Source: Agriotes lineatus
Lineage: Eukaryota > Arthropoda > Insecta > Coleoptera > Elateridae
Direction: 5' to 3'
DNA: 64,000 nucleotides
Assembly (NCBI GenBank): GCA_940337035.1
Contig: OW679200.1
Coordinates: 18,433,303-18,497,302 of the forward strand
The position numbers and the translations under genes were made by a program. Positions within the stretch are counted from its first letter, which is position 1; each line of letters opens with the position of its first letter. Positions 11,072 to 21,058 of this stretch are shown here, one piece after another. The notes beneath the pieces are model-generated. The model was not told where the DNA came from. It was given only the letters and a program-made list of their open reading frames with translations, and searched no databases.

Positions 11072-11549
11072 AGTAGATTATGCAATGAGGGAGAGAAATG
11101 CGTTATTTTGCTGAGGTGCAATTACTGACCCAAGTAAAATACCATTCTCTCCGAGTTGCATATACTATTTTTTTCACGTTGCAGGAAGATTTAAAACGAA
11201 AAACCAGTTTTTTTTAAACGTCATTTATTGACATTTTAGTTAGAATTTGTTTAAAATTAGTAGCCTATGGTAAATTTTAAAGTTGGTGGCACTGTAAGTC
11301 ATTATGACAAGAGCTCACGATTATGTCAAATTCGAGGTTATCAGGTTAGGTTTTGCGTCAGTTTGTGTCAAAACTGACGCAAAACCTAACCTGATAACCT
11401 CGAATTTGACATAATCGTGAGCTCTTGTTATGTTGCGCAGTCATAATGTAAACTCCCTAGGGACCTTTGTCCTCTCTAGGGAGTAATTCATTACTTCTCT
11501 CACGATTTTGGTATCATAGAAATCGTGTTTTGCTCCCCGACGTGAAATA
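11072..11549 (+). repeat. Dispersed repeat R1, copy A
   Basis: Matches 15818-16243 over most of its length. Shared blocks include agtagattatgcaatgaggg, agtagcctatggtaaatttt and the actccctaggga...ctctagggagta pair. Copy A has an extra near-perfect 57-bp inverted duplication at 11308-11427 that copy B lacks. It is non-coding. Confidence 0.85.
11308..11427. repeat. 57-bp hairpin, perfect by eye
   Basis: 11308-11364 and 11371-11427 are reverse complements with no mismatch that I can find, joined by a 6-nt loop. The left arm runs from caagagctcacg to gcgtcagttt. Such a stem would form a long double-stranded RNA if transcribed. The arms' identity implies recent origin or conversion. Confidence 0.9.
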
Positions 11550-11560
11550 ATTAATTTTTT

Positions 11561-12022
11561 TGAACGTCTTCCATTTCATCTGTTTTACTAAAGATGAACA
11601 GTGACAGACAAAAGTCACGTGTGTCCGAATGGGTATAATGTTGACTATATTTTGCTAGCGCCTGTAAGTGGGGAGGTCACAACATAAGTGAGACACACAA
11701 CCATCTGTTTCTACGGACTTGGTGCATTGTGCGCACAAGCGTCGTCCGTAAACACGTTAACGAAGCTGTGCAGTTCGAATTTCAGGAATGCGCACAAGAC
11801 GCTTAGTACTCCGAGAGAGACTAGGTCGGCGCCGTAATGTTTTCGCCCGTTCCCAGACCCTAGTGCAATATAGAAGTATTAAATATATGGAGTCAACACA
11901 GGTTGTTGTGTTATGTTACTATGCGCGTGCATGATAGCATTGCTTAAGAGCGGCACATTTTATTTTACATGGGAAATCAAAAGCACACTAGCTAACGTTC
12001 ATTTTAAGACACACTGTACAAT
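11561..12022. other. Intergenic DNA, nothing recognised
   Basis: Slightly GC-richer than its surroundings around 11700-11850. No open frame, RNA gene or inverted repeat could be identified. Confidence 0.4.
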
Positions 12023-12739
12023 GTACAGGGTGTCCCATTTTCGATGATATTACGGGGTATCTCACTTACGAGTAAAGATAGAGAGTTGCGGTTTACGCAA
12101 TACTATGCTACCTTTTTGTGAAAACAAAGATGGTACAAACAAAATTTTCATAGCCCGCTACGTTTCTGAGATACAGGGCGAAATTGAAAATATTGCATTT
12201 TGGGACCCCCCTCGTATCTCCGTTATCCTTTAACATATCTCAAAGCTAGAAACTGGCTCTCATACAGTTTTTTACGTAGAATCCAGTGGCGTAGTCAGAT
12301 TTTTGCTGTGAGCTGTCAATTTTTAGCTATAAATCAAACATATGTTTTTTTAAACGAAACACCCTGTATATTTTTCTTTCATTTGATTGGAAATTTTATA
12401 AGCTTTACAAAAATATATACAGTGTTTTTCGTTAAAAAAACATTAGTTTAATTTATAACTAAAAATTGACGGCTCACATCAAAAATCTGAAAAACTGTAT
12501 AAGAGCCAGTTTTTAGCTTTGAGATATGTTAAAGGATAACGGAGATACGAGGGGGGGCCCAAAATGCAATATTTTCAATTTCGCCCTGTATCTCAGAAAC
12601 GAAGCGGGCTATGAAAATTTTGTTTAGACCATCTTTGTTTTAACAAAAAGGTAGCAAAGTATTGCGAAAACCGCAACTTTCTATCTTTACTCGTAAGTGA
12701 GATACCCCATAATATCATCGAAAATGGGACACCCTGTAC
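12023..12739. mobile_element. Foldback element with acagggtgtccca ends, ~0.7 kb
   Basis: The left arm from gtacagggtgtcccatttt (12023) and the right arm ending aaaatgggacaccctgtac (12739) are inverted copies of ~330 bp each. Shared blocks include taacggagatacgag and cctgtatctcagaaacga. A ~60-bp spacer lies near 12370-12430. It is the same structural class as 4426-5638, whose ends also carry the tacagg motif. The open frames inside are not genes. Confidence 0.88.
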
Positions 12740-13229
12740 TACACTTGTGCTCGTAAAAATGCAATACAAGTTTTGCAACCGATTTTTGTAATATTTTAGT
12801 TTTGTAATACCGGTTGGTTTGAAACATCGATAAAATAAAATTGTTGGTGGTATTAAATTACATGAAAATAGTTAAATAAAAATATCGTATACAAAATTTA
12901 TTTAATAATGCGAATAATACGACTTTTCAAATACGTAAAACAGTAAGTGTATTCCACTTTTATGAGCACAAGTGTACATGCGTACATGCGCTTTACGCAC
13001 CGAAAAGCTGTCAACCACTGCGCGAGCGTACTAGGGACCTGTTAACCTTATTTGGATTTAACTGCCAAATAAGTTATTTGTATTTGACGAATAAGTTACG
13101 TTATTAGCCGAATAAGTGCTAGAGGTGGAAAGACGGTTTCTAGTTATTTGTCAAATAAATTTATTAGATGTTTATTAGGAAGTGGAAAGACCGGGCCTAA
13201 TAAATATTAAACTACTTAAAATTTCTTAC
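12740..13229. other. Spacer between foldback and CCCH exon
   Basis: AT-rich. Variants of the string aataagtta / caaataa recur several times (13070-13160), a weak tandem texture. On the minus strand this would be the first intron of the CCCH gene if 13230 is a true donor. Confidence 0.4.
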
Positions 13230-13540
13230 GTCTGTAGCGTTGCTTGCAACTGTCGCAAGCAGCTACCGCCGGTCAACCATTTTGTACAAATATTGGACCT
13301 GGCCCGCGTTGAAAAACTCTCCCAGACGGTTATTGCCAAACGATCCAGTTCACGCTGGATATTTTCACTAAACGGTCGTACTTTATTTTGAACTTCTAAT
13401 AATTCACCGCCCGACAAATGGAATCTCATGCACGTGCGCTTGTAAGTGCAAGTTAGTAAATTGTTGCACTGAATTAAACCATGGCGATATCTGCACTCTG
13501 AACGCCGACACGTTCCGAGCAAAAATTCTCTACACGCCAT
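13230..13540 (-). CDS. CCCH zinc-finger protein, first exon
   Basis: ATG at 13540. Residues 3-20 form a C-x7-C-x5-C-x3-H finger (CREFLLGTCRRSECRYRH), followed by a second finger (CNNLLTCTYKRTCMRFH) and the beginning of a third (CTKWLTGGSC). CCCH fingers of this spacing usually bind single-stranded RNA. The layout resembles ZC3H10-type proteins. A good donor (AC/GTAAGA on the minus strand) ends the exon at 13230 in phase 2; reading on reaches a stop after three bases. Later exons are not identified with certainty. The RING exon at 10066-10253 is the best downstream candidate. It is in the same orientation as, and probably paralogous to, the exon at 16364-16799. Confidence 0.6.
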
Positions 13541-14477
13541 TATTTAAATCACCGAAACCACTAAAATATCAACTTGCTACGCATCCACGATACGACAAAA
13601 AACAAATATACAAGGCGTCTCGCATGGAACTGACCAACTGACACGCCGCATCAAGGCATGCGTAGAAGAAGCATTCCGTAATGAGTCATTCGGCTATGTT
13701 CGTTGCCTCGTTTCCGGGTGTTATTTGAATTTTAAACGTAACCACGCGGCATACTTTTGTACCATTAATTTAATTCCTATGTCAAAATCGAGCGTCACTT
13801 TTGACACAAATTGACACAAAACCTAGCCTACTAACCGCGAATTTGACATAGACTTACAGACTCACATGTGAATTTATTCCCATTAGTTTTTGAAAACACC
13901 CAGTCGTAAATTTAGAAATATGGCGGCAGTATAAAAACCGAACATTTTAATTTATAGAGTAGCTCGAAAATGTTATCTTTCACATTTTTCAAATATGCAG
14001 AGAGTTCTTGCTGAAAATACATGAAACAACATAACAGGCAGTATAAATACATGTTTCAAAATAAGGTTGGTTGCTTACCTAAACCAAAATTTTACTTACA
14101 CATTTTTTTTCGCAGCTCCTATAGTTTATTTTAGTAAAATTTTAGAGGTTCGCGTAATATAGATAAAGTCACATCACTCCTTAGACCAAAAAGTAAGTTA
14201 ACTGACGAACTAATCACGAGCTCGAGTCGCGGGAAATGGCGAACGATTTCATTGCAGTTTTGGATCCCGCCAAAATAATGCAAGGGTTGCAAATTGAACG
14301 CCCACAAAGCTGAAAGAAATTGCGTCATAATATAAATGACGGGCAAACCCCTGGATACAGTACTTTCGTTCCCTTGAATTTTTAACGTGCTTGAACAGTT
14401 AAAGAACTTTACAATTTTGTAAACAAAGTAATCTCTAGTTTAGTGTTTAAATGTTTCGATTTTTTTTGCATTGCTAT
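13541..14477. other. Upstream region of CCCH exon, nothing firm
   Basis: Around 13785-13860 there is a scrap related to repeat R1 (acaaaacctagcctac, gaatttgacata). No promoter elements could be recognised. The open frame at 14131-14346 has no motif. Confidence 0.4.
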
Positions 14478-14629
14478 AGCTGCGTTCGGAAAGTTACCTC
14501 GGACAGCTCTGTTTCCTCGAAATTATTCGCAGAAAGAGATCGATAATTGCCATCGGCGGGGGTGGAAGTGAGATAAATGAACGATTTCGAGGAAACAGAG
14601 CTGTCAGAGGTACCTTTCCGAACGCAGCT
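14478..14629. mobile_element. Palindromic MITE with agctgcgttcgg termini
   Basis: The left end agctgcgttcggaaagttac and the right end acctttccgaacgcagct are inverted copies, and pairing continues through gacagctctgtttcctcga and its complement (~50-bp arms). The spacer is a ~45-bp GC-richer stretch. It is non-coding. Confidence 0.88.
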
Positions 14630-14978
14630 TATGTTGCCATTGCCACAGCATCTGTTTCGAACAACGTCATTGGCGTAGTGTTAGAGAGGGGTTAATATTG
14701 TAAAAGAAAATAAGTTACAATAAATCAAAATAATGGATGGCTAAAGTTGAATACTAGACATTTCTACGTTGGAAATAATCAGAAATTGAACTGCCAGGGA
14801 AGCAAACTGATACTTTACAAACCAATATTTTGATTACTGTACCGATGTCCTTCCAAAACAGCACGCATATGACAACCTAACTTGCAACTATTTGAAGTAA
14901 GCACATATTTACCCACTGAATTCGTTAATCGTTTCCCCGACATCGTCTTTGATTACGATAATCTGAGCAGGCATATTC

Positions 14979-15213
14979 ACAGTCGTGTTCAAATAAATCT
15001 GGGACAATGTTTTTTTCATATGGAGGTTCAGTTAGGAATTGAAGAATATCTCCATGGATTTCCTGCTATCAGAAAGAATTACATTAAACTTTTACAGGTA
15101 ATGAAATCTGTAACTCTTTCTGATAAGCTTAAATTCATGGAGATATTCTTCAATCCTTAACTCAACCTGCCTGTGAAAAAACACTGTCTCATATTTATTT
15201 GAACTCCGACTGT
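14979..15213. mobile_element. Palindromic MITE, ~235 bp
   Basis: acagtcgtgttcaaataaat at the left is mirrored by atttatttgaactccgactg at the right. Pairing runs through the atggagatattcttcaat block to a centre near 15099. The 92-codon open frame at 14882-15160 crosses both arms and is an artefact. Confidence 0.8.
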
Positions 15214-15817
15214 ACATCGTTTCCAAACAACGGGTAATGTTGGTACAGGAAATATCCTTGAAGAACAACCCTTATTGGTTTATATAACGATGAAATGCTG
15301 GATTCAAGTTTCTTACCTTAATTAAAACTGATTGCAAATAACTTCTTATTTTCAGTAGTAATGTAACATTCGACTTGAATATAACGGGTTGCTATGATAA
15401 CAGATATGCAACTCGTTGTCACCCGTTGCATTTCCTAGGATCATAGCAACAAGTTAAAATTCAGGAGAATTATAATCTGGTATTGTTCACGACACGAGTT
15501 GCATTTAACTGGAGAATTTAACAAACAAGTCATAAATGAAGAACCAATTTATTGAAATAAATAACTAATCATGAAAGAGTTGCAGTGATTGGACCATTTT
15601 CAACGAAATCTGTGATTTCATTGGTTTTTAAATATGTGCGTTGAATTTTGATGATTATTTTTCTCTTTAAAATCTACCAGAAATTGCTAATTTCATTTCA
15701 TATATCATACGTGACAGCTGGAGGAAGTAAAAATTGATATACTCTCTGTAGGGAGTAGTTTTTTTCAGACAAGCTCTCTCGATCTCCCAGTATAGTGTGT
15801 ACAAAAAATAACGTAAT
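15214..15817. other. Intergenic DNA with a short hairpin
   Basis: Around 15381-15452, gggttgctatgataac is mirrored by gatcatagcaac, and ttgcaactcgttg-like strings occur nearby. No coding content is recognised. Confidence 0.4.
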
Positions 15818-16243
15818 AGTAGATTATGCAATGAGGGAGAGAAATGCGTTATTTTGCTGAGGGCAATTTCTGACTCGAGGGCGAAGCCCGACAGTCAGAA
15901 ATTGCACTGAGGCAAAATAGCATTCTCTCCGAGTTGCATATACTATTTTTTCACATTGCAGAAAGATTTAAAACAAAAAACCTGTAGTTTTTGAACGTCA
16001 TTTATGACACTTTAGTTACAATTCTTTTAAAATTAGTAGCCTATGGTAAATTTTAAAGTAAGTCATGACAAGGGCTCAAAATTATGTCAAATTCGAGGTT
16101 ATCAGGTTAACCTGCTGTTGTGTCACTCATAATGAAAACTCCCTAGGGAAATTTTTGTCTTATTTAGTCTCTAGGGAGTAAATGTTTTATTCTGTCACAA
16201 TTTTGATGCTAGAGAAACCGACTTCTACTCCCGGTCGTGGAAA
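15818..16243 (+). repeat. Dispersed repeat R1, copy B
   Basis: Second copy of the repeat at 11072-11549, same orientation. It starts agtagattatgcaatgaggg. In this copy the first 130 bp form a hairpin: gcaatttctgact at ~15870 is mirrored by agtcagaaattgc, and the flanking gagagaaatgc is mirrored too. The two copies bracket the CCCH exon at 13230-13540. Confidence 0.85.
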
Positions 16244-16363
16244 AAGGCTCATTATTCCGATTTCTAATAAGCCGACAAGAAAAAGTTTAAAACAAAAGCT
16301 TCAGGACATAACTTAAGCTTCAAGACAAGATTATCAATCTTAAAATAAAGATTTCAACTCACC

Positions 16364-16799
16364 CTAATTTAAATCGAAGGTTTCATATCCTAGATTATTT
16401 TGGCACAGAGGGCATCTCGGAATGCATTCTCGGCGCTTCACTATGCTGTCCCTGCAACTCCTGCATAAAACATGATTGCAGGTTGTGCATGCCATATTGT
16501 CGGCCTCGATAACATCCAAGCATACAGGACAGTTAAACGGCATGTGATCATGCATTTTCTTGTGCAAATATTTGCAGTTTTGGGTCGTACACTGCCCCCT
16601 TCTGAAATTCCTGCATACTTGATCGGTTTGGCTAGTTCTCGCCAATTCCTGCTGCATGACCATGGTCGGATACCCGCCTTCTTCGAAGCTTTTCCGATCG
16701 GCTTTGGTGGCATGTACAAAGCGACATTTTTCACCATAACGGCATTGTCCCGTATTCTGGTGCTGTCTGCAGTACACCACCTTCGACCGCTGCACCTGC
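16364..16799 (-). CDS. CCCH-CCCH-RING zinc-finger protein, 3' terminal exon
   Basis: The exon begins after a minus-strand acceptor (attttag) at 16800 and ends at the stop 16364. In order it encodes a CCCH finger (CRQHQNTGQCRYGEKCRFVH), a second one (CRNFRRGQCTTQNCKYLH) and a canonical C3HC4 RING (CPVC, then CNHVLCRSC, then CPLC) close to the C-terminus. The spacer after the first finger (ATKADRKSFEEGGYPT) resembles ZC3H10-like proteins, whereas fusion to a RING is more like makorin-type RNA-binding E3 ligases. Upstream exon(s) that should supply the N-terminus, probably another CCCH finger, were not found above 16800. All zinc ligands are present and there is no frame damage, so it is likely functional or recently so. 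Confidence 0.7.
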
Positions 16800-17926
16800 C
16801 TAAAATACAAATATAGTCCATCCAGAAAACTCCCGTGATGCAAAAGTGACATTCAGTTGGTTATTATACAAATCCCTATTATGCCGTTAGTCATCTTTAG
16901 ATTTGATATTAGCCCCATTTTCAATTTCAGTCAAGGCATGTGGAGAAATTTAGGAATTATTGCCGAAAAATTTTGCAAATTAGTCAATTTCTTTAACTAT
17001 CCATTCAAAGAACAAAATATATACACTTGAGAGCAAAAGTATTCGGCCACAAAATGTTGAAAGCAGCTGATCTAAGGTAATTAATATTACTTTAGGAGAA
17101 TTGTCAGCTAGAGTTTGTGTTCAAAATAGTTACTTAGTTCATTCTTTTTTATACAATCCGAAATTATTCAAAAAAAAACATTCAGTATTAGTCAAGACAA
17201 GATAATTCATAAACATTTTTAATAAGGCGTTACCTTTCTTCAGACATAGGTATACAAAATAAAATATAAAGTTGTGTTTGCGAATGTAAATGTAACGAAA
17301 CAAATGTTTAAATATTAAGTTAGCGAAAGATTACATCCTGAAATAAGTATGGAGCTTGTTTTTTTTAAATTTTTTAATTAATTAGGTATTTCGTTATTTT
17401 TTAACAAATTTCAATAATACTCACTCTAAATTAATTTGACGTAGCCCTTCTCGGCTAAAACCTATATTTGATGGACAGAACATTATTTCACAATATTTCC
17501 AACTGTTGCTTACGTTCAGACCAGGCGGTGAACAATGTAACAATGAACGAAGTTGTGACGTATCTTCAACAAAGACATGTATTCCTAGAGCTATGAATAT
17601 TAACGGGGAGCATAATAAAACAATTCGTTATAGCTTAAAACATTTTTTTACATTACGTAGATATGTTTTTACTAGCTAATCCCATATATCTACATTCTGG
17701 AATTAACCTCCTTTCGTACCTTTGTACCTACAAAAATATTGGTATAAAATGTTTAAATCTCCTTTCGCAATATTCTTACCTCCATGAATATGAGTGGAAT
17801 TGCTTTACTATCGTTTCTCCGAATTTCGTATAGTACAGTTGCGGCAAAAAAAATTAAACCACGTCACATCGTTCCAAGGACATCCTAGCGATGGAAAATT
17901 GTCATACTTTCAAAGATAATAATATT
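16800..17926. other. AT-rich DNA upstream of the CCCH-RING exon
   Basis: It should contain the intron and the 5' exon of the minus-strand CCCH-RING gene. I looked for a CCCH pattern on the minus strand and found none, so the first exon is either very short, further away or lost. Confidence 0.4.
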
Positions 17927-18046
17927 CAGTGGCATAACTTGGTACCCGCTGACCCCGCGCCGCGCGGGGGAGGGGCTGAGCACGTGTGGGCCTAACGGGC
18001 CCCCTAATTTTCGCGGAGGGGCCCGAAATCTGAAGTTACGCCGCTG
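17927..18046. mobile_element. Small GC-rich hAT-like MITE
   Basis: Terminal inverted repeats cagtggcataactt and aagttacgccgctg enclose a very GC-rich interior (ccgcgccgcgcgggggagg), in sharp contrast to the surrounding AT-rich DNA. CAGNGGCGTAACT-type ends are common in insect hAT MITEs. The flanking 8-mers (ataatatt, taattatt) are only partly alike, so the target duplication is degraded. Confidence 0.7.
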
Positions 18047-18419
18047 TAATTATTGTCAATTTATACTCAAATTAATTTGTTATTTGATGACTTTCAGGGT
18101 TCACTAGTTTTTACTATTTAAAGCAACGATTACTCGAACGACGAGGGAGTTTTTATGAAAATAACTATTAGCATTATTGCTATACATAAACAATTTCAAA
18201 CGATCCCATAATTTTGTTATTATAAATCCCAGCCCAAATTTCTAGAATTTGGCAAAAAAATGACTTTCCTCTAGGTACGGAATTAATTGAGAATTTTAAT
18301 GAAAACACGATTTCAAAGGATAACACGGAGAGAGCATTGTTTGCAACTTTCTAAGGGCACTCGTGCCAATCTGCAATAAATAATGTAGGTATATAAATAA
18401 AAATCAATTGCCGCATGTA

Positions 18420-18780
18420 TGTTACATCTTCACTGGAGGACGGCTTGACCGATTTGGCTCATTTTTTTTGTGTTTTTAATTGTCAGGACAAGGTTTAGGT
18501 ATATGAAAGAAAATTTTGGGGAAATCCACCGGAAAGTCGGAAAATCAAACAGATGATTTTCTATGGTATTTTTGTATGGGATTTCGTATGTTTTCGTTTC
18601 TAAATGGCTTTTCGAAGAGAACATACCGAAACTTTCAGCATTAGAGAATTCGTTATGCAGCGGCATATTCTTAAACATAAAAGAACAAAGTTTTATGTCA
18701 CTAATGTCGCTAATTGCTTTATCATCGTTTTCTACTAGAGGACCATTGTTTTTGTGATCATGGCTACTTGATAATTGCAC
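18420..18780. repeat. Non-coding segment sharing a motif with the 118-bp unit
   Basis: The sequence gaccgatttggctcat (about 18448) resembles the start of the 118-bp minisatellite unit (gtccgatttagctcat) found just downstream. This may be the relic of a related Helitron end. Overlapping open frames on both strands have no recognisable domain. The link is suggestive only. Confidence 0.3.
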
Positions 18781-19258
18781 GTCTTAAAGACAACCAAAAA
18801 TTTTTGATGGGCATTTTAAGGTAAACGATTGCATTTAGGCTTAAGAACTAAGAGTACATTATTTTTGTGACTTTTAATTCTCTTTCAGATAACAACCTAA
18901 AATTTCAAAAAAAAATGTTGCAGATAACGAAGTTAAAGTTATAAAAAGTTTTCAAAGATAGGTAACGTCCCTCTTACAGTCAAGTCTAGTATATCAAAAA
19001 TTTTTTACTAGTGCAGTACATACTAGTGCGCATGTATACCAAAATTCAAATCGATATCTCTACATTTTTACTGAAGAGACTTTGTACTAAGGTATATTAG
19101 GTTTAATCGATTCATTATAACGTAAGGAATCTATGACTAATCGATGTCCCATTCTTTTTGGCAAACCATGTATATATTATGTCTAAGCTCCATAGCTCGC
19201 CTTACGGACATAACGCGTCGTCGCCGTAAGGCGAAGATATGTAAGTGGCATGCAACGC
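18781..19258. other. Left flank of the macrosatellite
   Basis: AT-rich, with a hairpin around 19196-19232 (cgccttacgg mirrored by ccgtaaggcg). No gene is recognised. Confidence 0.4.
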
Positions 19259-19344
19259 TTTCGGTGGTTAGACGTGAAACTTTAATATTTTTTTTCTATC
19301 GGAGGGGTGACTTTTAATGTTTCCAAACGATTTTAAGTTGTTAC
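19259..19344 (+). repeat. Diverged partial macrosatellite monomer at the left edge
   Basis: cggtggttagacgtgaaact through to gattttaagttgtt corresponds to the segment that follows the minisatellite block in each full monomer (about 20145-20220), with noticeable divergence. The match stops abruptly at 19344. This looks like an older unit or the truncated left terminus of the original element. Confidence 0.75.
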
Positions 19345-19550
19345 TAACATCGAATTTGACATAGACTAACATGGTCACTAACAATACACGTCAGTACTGC
19401 CACCATGTGATTAAATGCAAATAAAGTACATATCGGTACCTATGTTATTTTTCTTAACAACACTTGTGCTGTTAAATGCACCTTAACGCAACTCGTTGCT
19501 AAGGAGTTATTAGCATGGTAACAAAATAGGATAAAATAAATTGTATTTAT

Positions 19551-20141
19551 GGTCCGATTTAGCTCATATTCAGAATGTACGTTGGTTACTTAGAGAGAAA
19601 TGTCTATACAAAAAATGAACCCGGTAGGTGGCGCTGGAGTCAAGATATTTACCAAAATGTGTATTTACCGTCCGATTTAGCTCATATTCGGAATGTACGT
19701 TGGTTACTTAGAGAGAAATGCCTATACAAAAAATGAACCCGGTAGGTGGCGCTGGAGTCAAGATATTTACCAAATAGTGTATTTACGGTCCGATTTAGCT
19801 CATATTCGGAATGTACGTTGGCTACTTAGAGAGAAATGTCTATACAAAAAATGAACCCGGTAGGTGGCGCTGGAGTCAAGATATTTACTAAAATGTGTAT
19901 TTACGGTCCGATTTAGCTCATATTCGGAATGTACGTTGGTTACTTCGAGAGAAATGTCTATACAAAAAATGAACCCGGTAGGTGGCGCTGGAGTCAAGAT
20001 ATTTACCAAAATGTGTATTTACCGTCCGATTTAGCTCATATTCGGAATGTACGTTGGTTACTTAGAGAGAAATGCCTATACAAAAAATTAACCCGGTAGG
20101 TGGCGGTGGAGTCAAGATATTTACCAAAATGTGTATTTACG
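19551..20141 (+). repeat. 118-bp minisatellite block, five copies (unit 1)
   Basis: Copies start at 19552, 19670, 19788, 19906 and 20024, exactly 118 bp apart. Each begins gtccgatttagctcatattc and contains cccggtaggtggcg. Four-copy blocks start at 21069, 22470, 23870, 25271, 26671 and 28072. The last copy in every block carries the same variants (aattaacccgg and ggcggtgga), so copies keep their rank within the block. Confidence 0.95.
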
Positions 20142-20748
20142 GTCGTTAGACGTAAAACTTAATATTTTTTTCTATCCGGGGGGTGACTTTTAATGTTTCC
20201 AAACGGTTTTAAGTTGTTCGGGGCCTTTTTGGTTACAGCTGTTTAAAATTCCACGAAGATTGGGCGTTTATTACCAAAGTTAACTTCGATATGTTACCAT
20301 ATTTTAAATTTAAAGCTAGGTGAATTATATATAATTCACTGGGTGCGTTTTTCGAAATTAGAAAATGGGATAAATAATTTTGTGGCATCATACATGGGTA
20401 TTAAAATAATATCGCGTAATATTTTTTTAGATTGGCCTCCAGCAGCAAGTTAAGCAAAAACGTAATGTCACTACAAATAAATTAAACCAAAAGTGTTTTG
20501 AGGCGTATCAAATCCCGTCACATATATTTTCTCATTTTATATAAGCAACCGTATTGCACTGTAGTCCATTTACTAAGGAAAAAAAGTTCTAACTTCGTTG
20601 ACTCAAAACCGATTTTGATATATTTTTTTTAATTTCGGAAAAGTTTATAGAAAAGTTCCCCACGGGTGAGAAGGTGTGCTTTTTATTTTTTCAATTGTTA
20701 TTAACAAGTAAGTGTTTTTTAATACAGTCTTAATTAAAAAAATTACTC

Positions 20749-20837
20749 TTCAACAGTATGGTGCAATTTTAAATAGTTATATTAATTTTATTGTACGTAA
20801 TTATGAAAAAAAGCAATTGTTGTTTTTGTCGATCATC
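20749..20837 (+). pseudogene. Captured gene fragment inside the monomer (unit 1)
   Basis: ttcaacagtatggtgcaatt through to tgtcgatcatc matches 29595-29681 with about five differences, including an inserted TTG. The outside copy is part of a longer coding sequence. This copy is bounded by unrelated DNA on both sides and cannot code for the original protein. The same fragment occurs in units 2-6 and is the point at which unit 7 breaks off. Confidence 0.85.
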
Positions 20838-20904
20838 GTACAATATTTTTTCGTACACTAGCATACAAAAAGGAATACTAAATTTATCCTCGTATATAGC
20901 AATT

Positions 20905-21058
20905 ATGCCACCCAAACGACAAGCGATTGGTCGATCTACACTTCAAACACAAAAGCAAAGGGCATACGAGTTTCAGATACCGATGAGCAACGGGAAGAAA
21001 GACTGGAAACCGTTCGAGTACGCACTGCTCAAGCATGTCGTCGAGATATTTCGATAAA
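20905..21058 (+). pseudogene. Helitron Rep/helicase N-terminal fragment (unit 1)
   Basis: ATG at 20905 gives MPPKRQAIGRSTLQTQKQ. After a frame shift the sequence continues as DEQREERLETVRVRTAQA. Both pieces match my memory of the basic, Arg-rich N-terminus of animal Helitron proteins (MPPKR start, then EERLE..RVRTAQ repeats). The coding sequence then runs straight into the minisatellite and is lost. No Rep HUH motif or helicase domain is present anywhere in the array. Equivalent ATGs lie at 22306, 23707, 25107, 26507 and 27908. In the 23707 copy a 1-bp deletion (gcaacggaag versus gcaacgggaag) changes the frame. Confidence 0.7.

Noticed and set aside
10066..13540. Direct joining of the CCCH exon to the RING exon as one two-exon gene
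   Set aside because: The strong donor is phase 2 and the RING frame needs phase 1; direct joining leads to a stop, so an extra exon or separate genes are required.
14882..15160. Plus-strand frame of 92 codons
   Set aside because: Lies across both arms of a palindromic MITE.
18430..18780. Overlapping open frames on both strands
   Set aside because: No domain recognised; region looks like non-coding repeat DNA.
19800..20009. Minus-strand open frames across the minisatellite (also at 22601 and 28203)
   Set aside because: They read tandem non-coding units and appear only where one variant removes a stop codon.
19551..20141. Evenly spaced repeats that could suggest a CRISPR array
   Set aside because: The 118-bp units are contiguous with no unique spacers, and the surrounding genome is eukaryotic.
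20791..21057. Conserved 88-codon frame repeated six times, apparently a conserved protein
   Set aside because: Conservation is due to tandem duplication. The frame starts at TTG inside the captured fragment and joins unrelated pieces; only the MPPKR part has meaning, as a Helitron relic.
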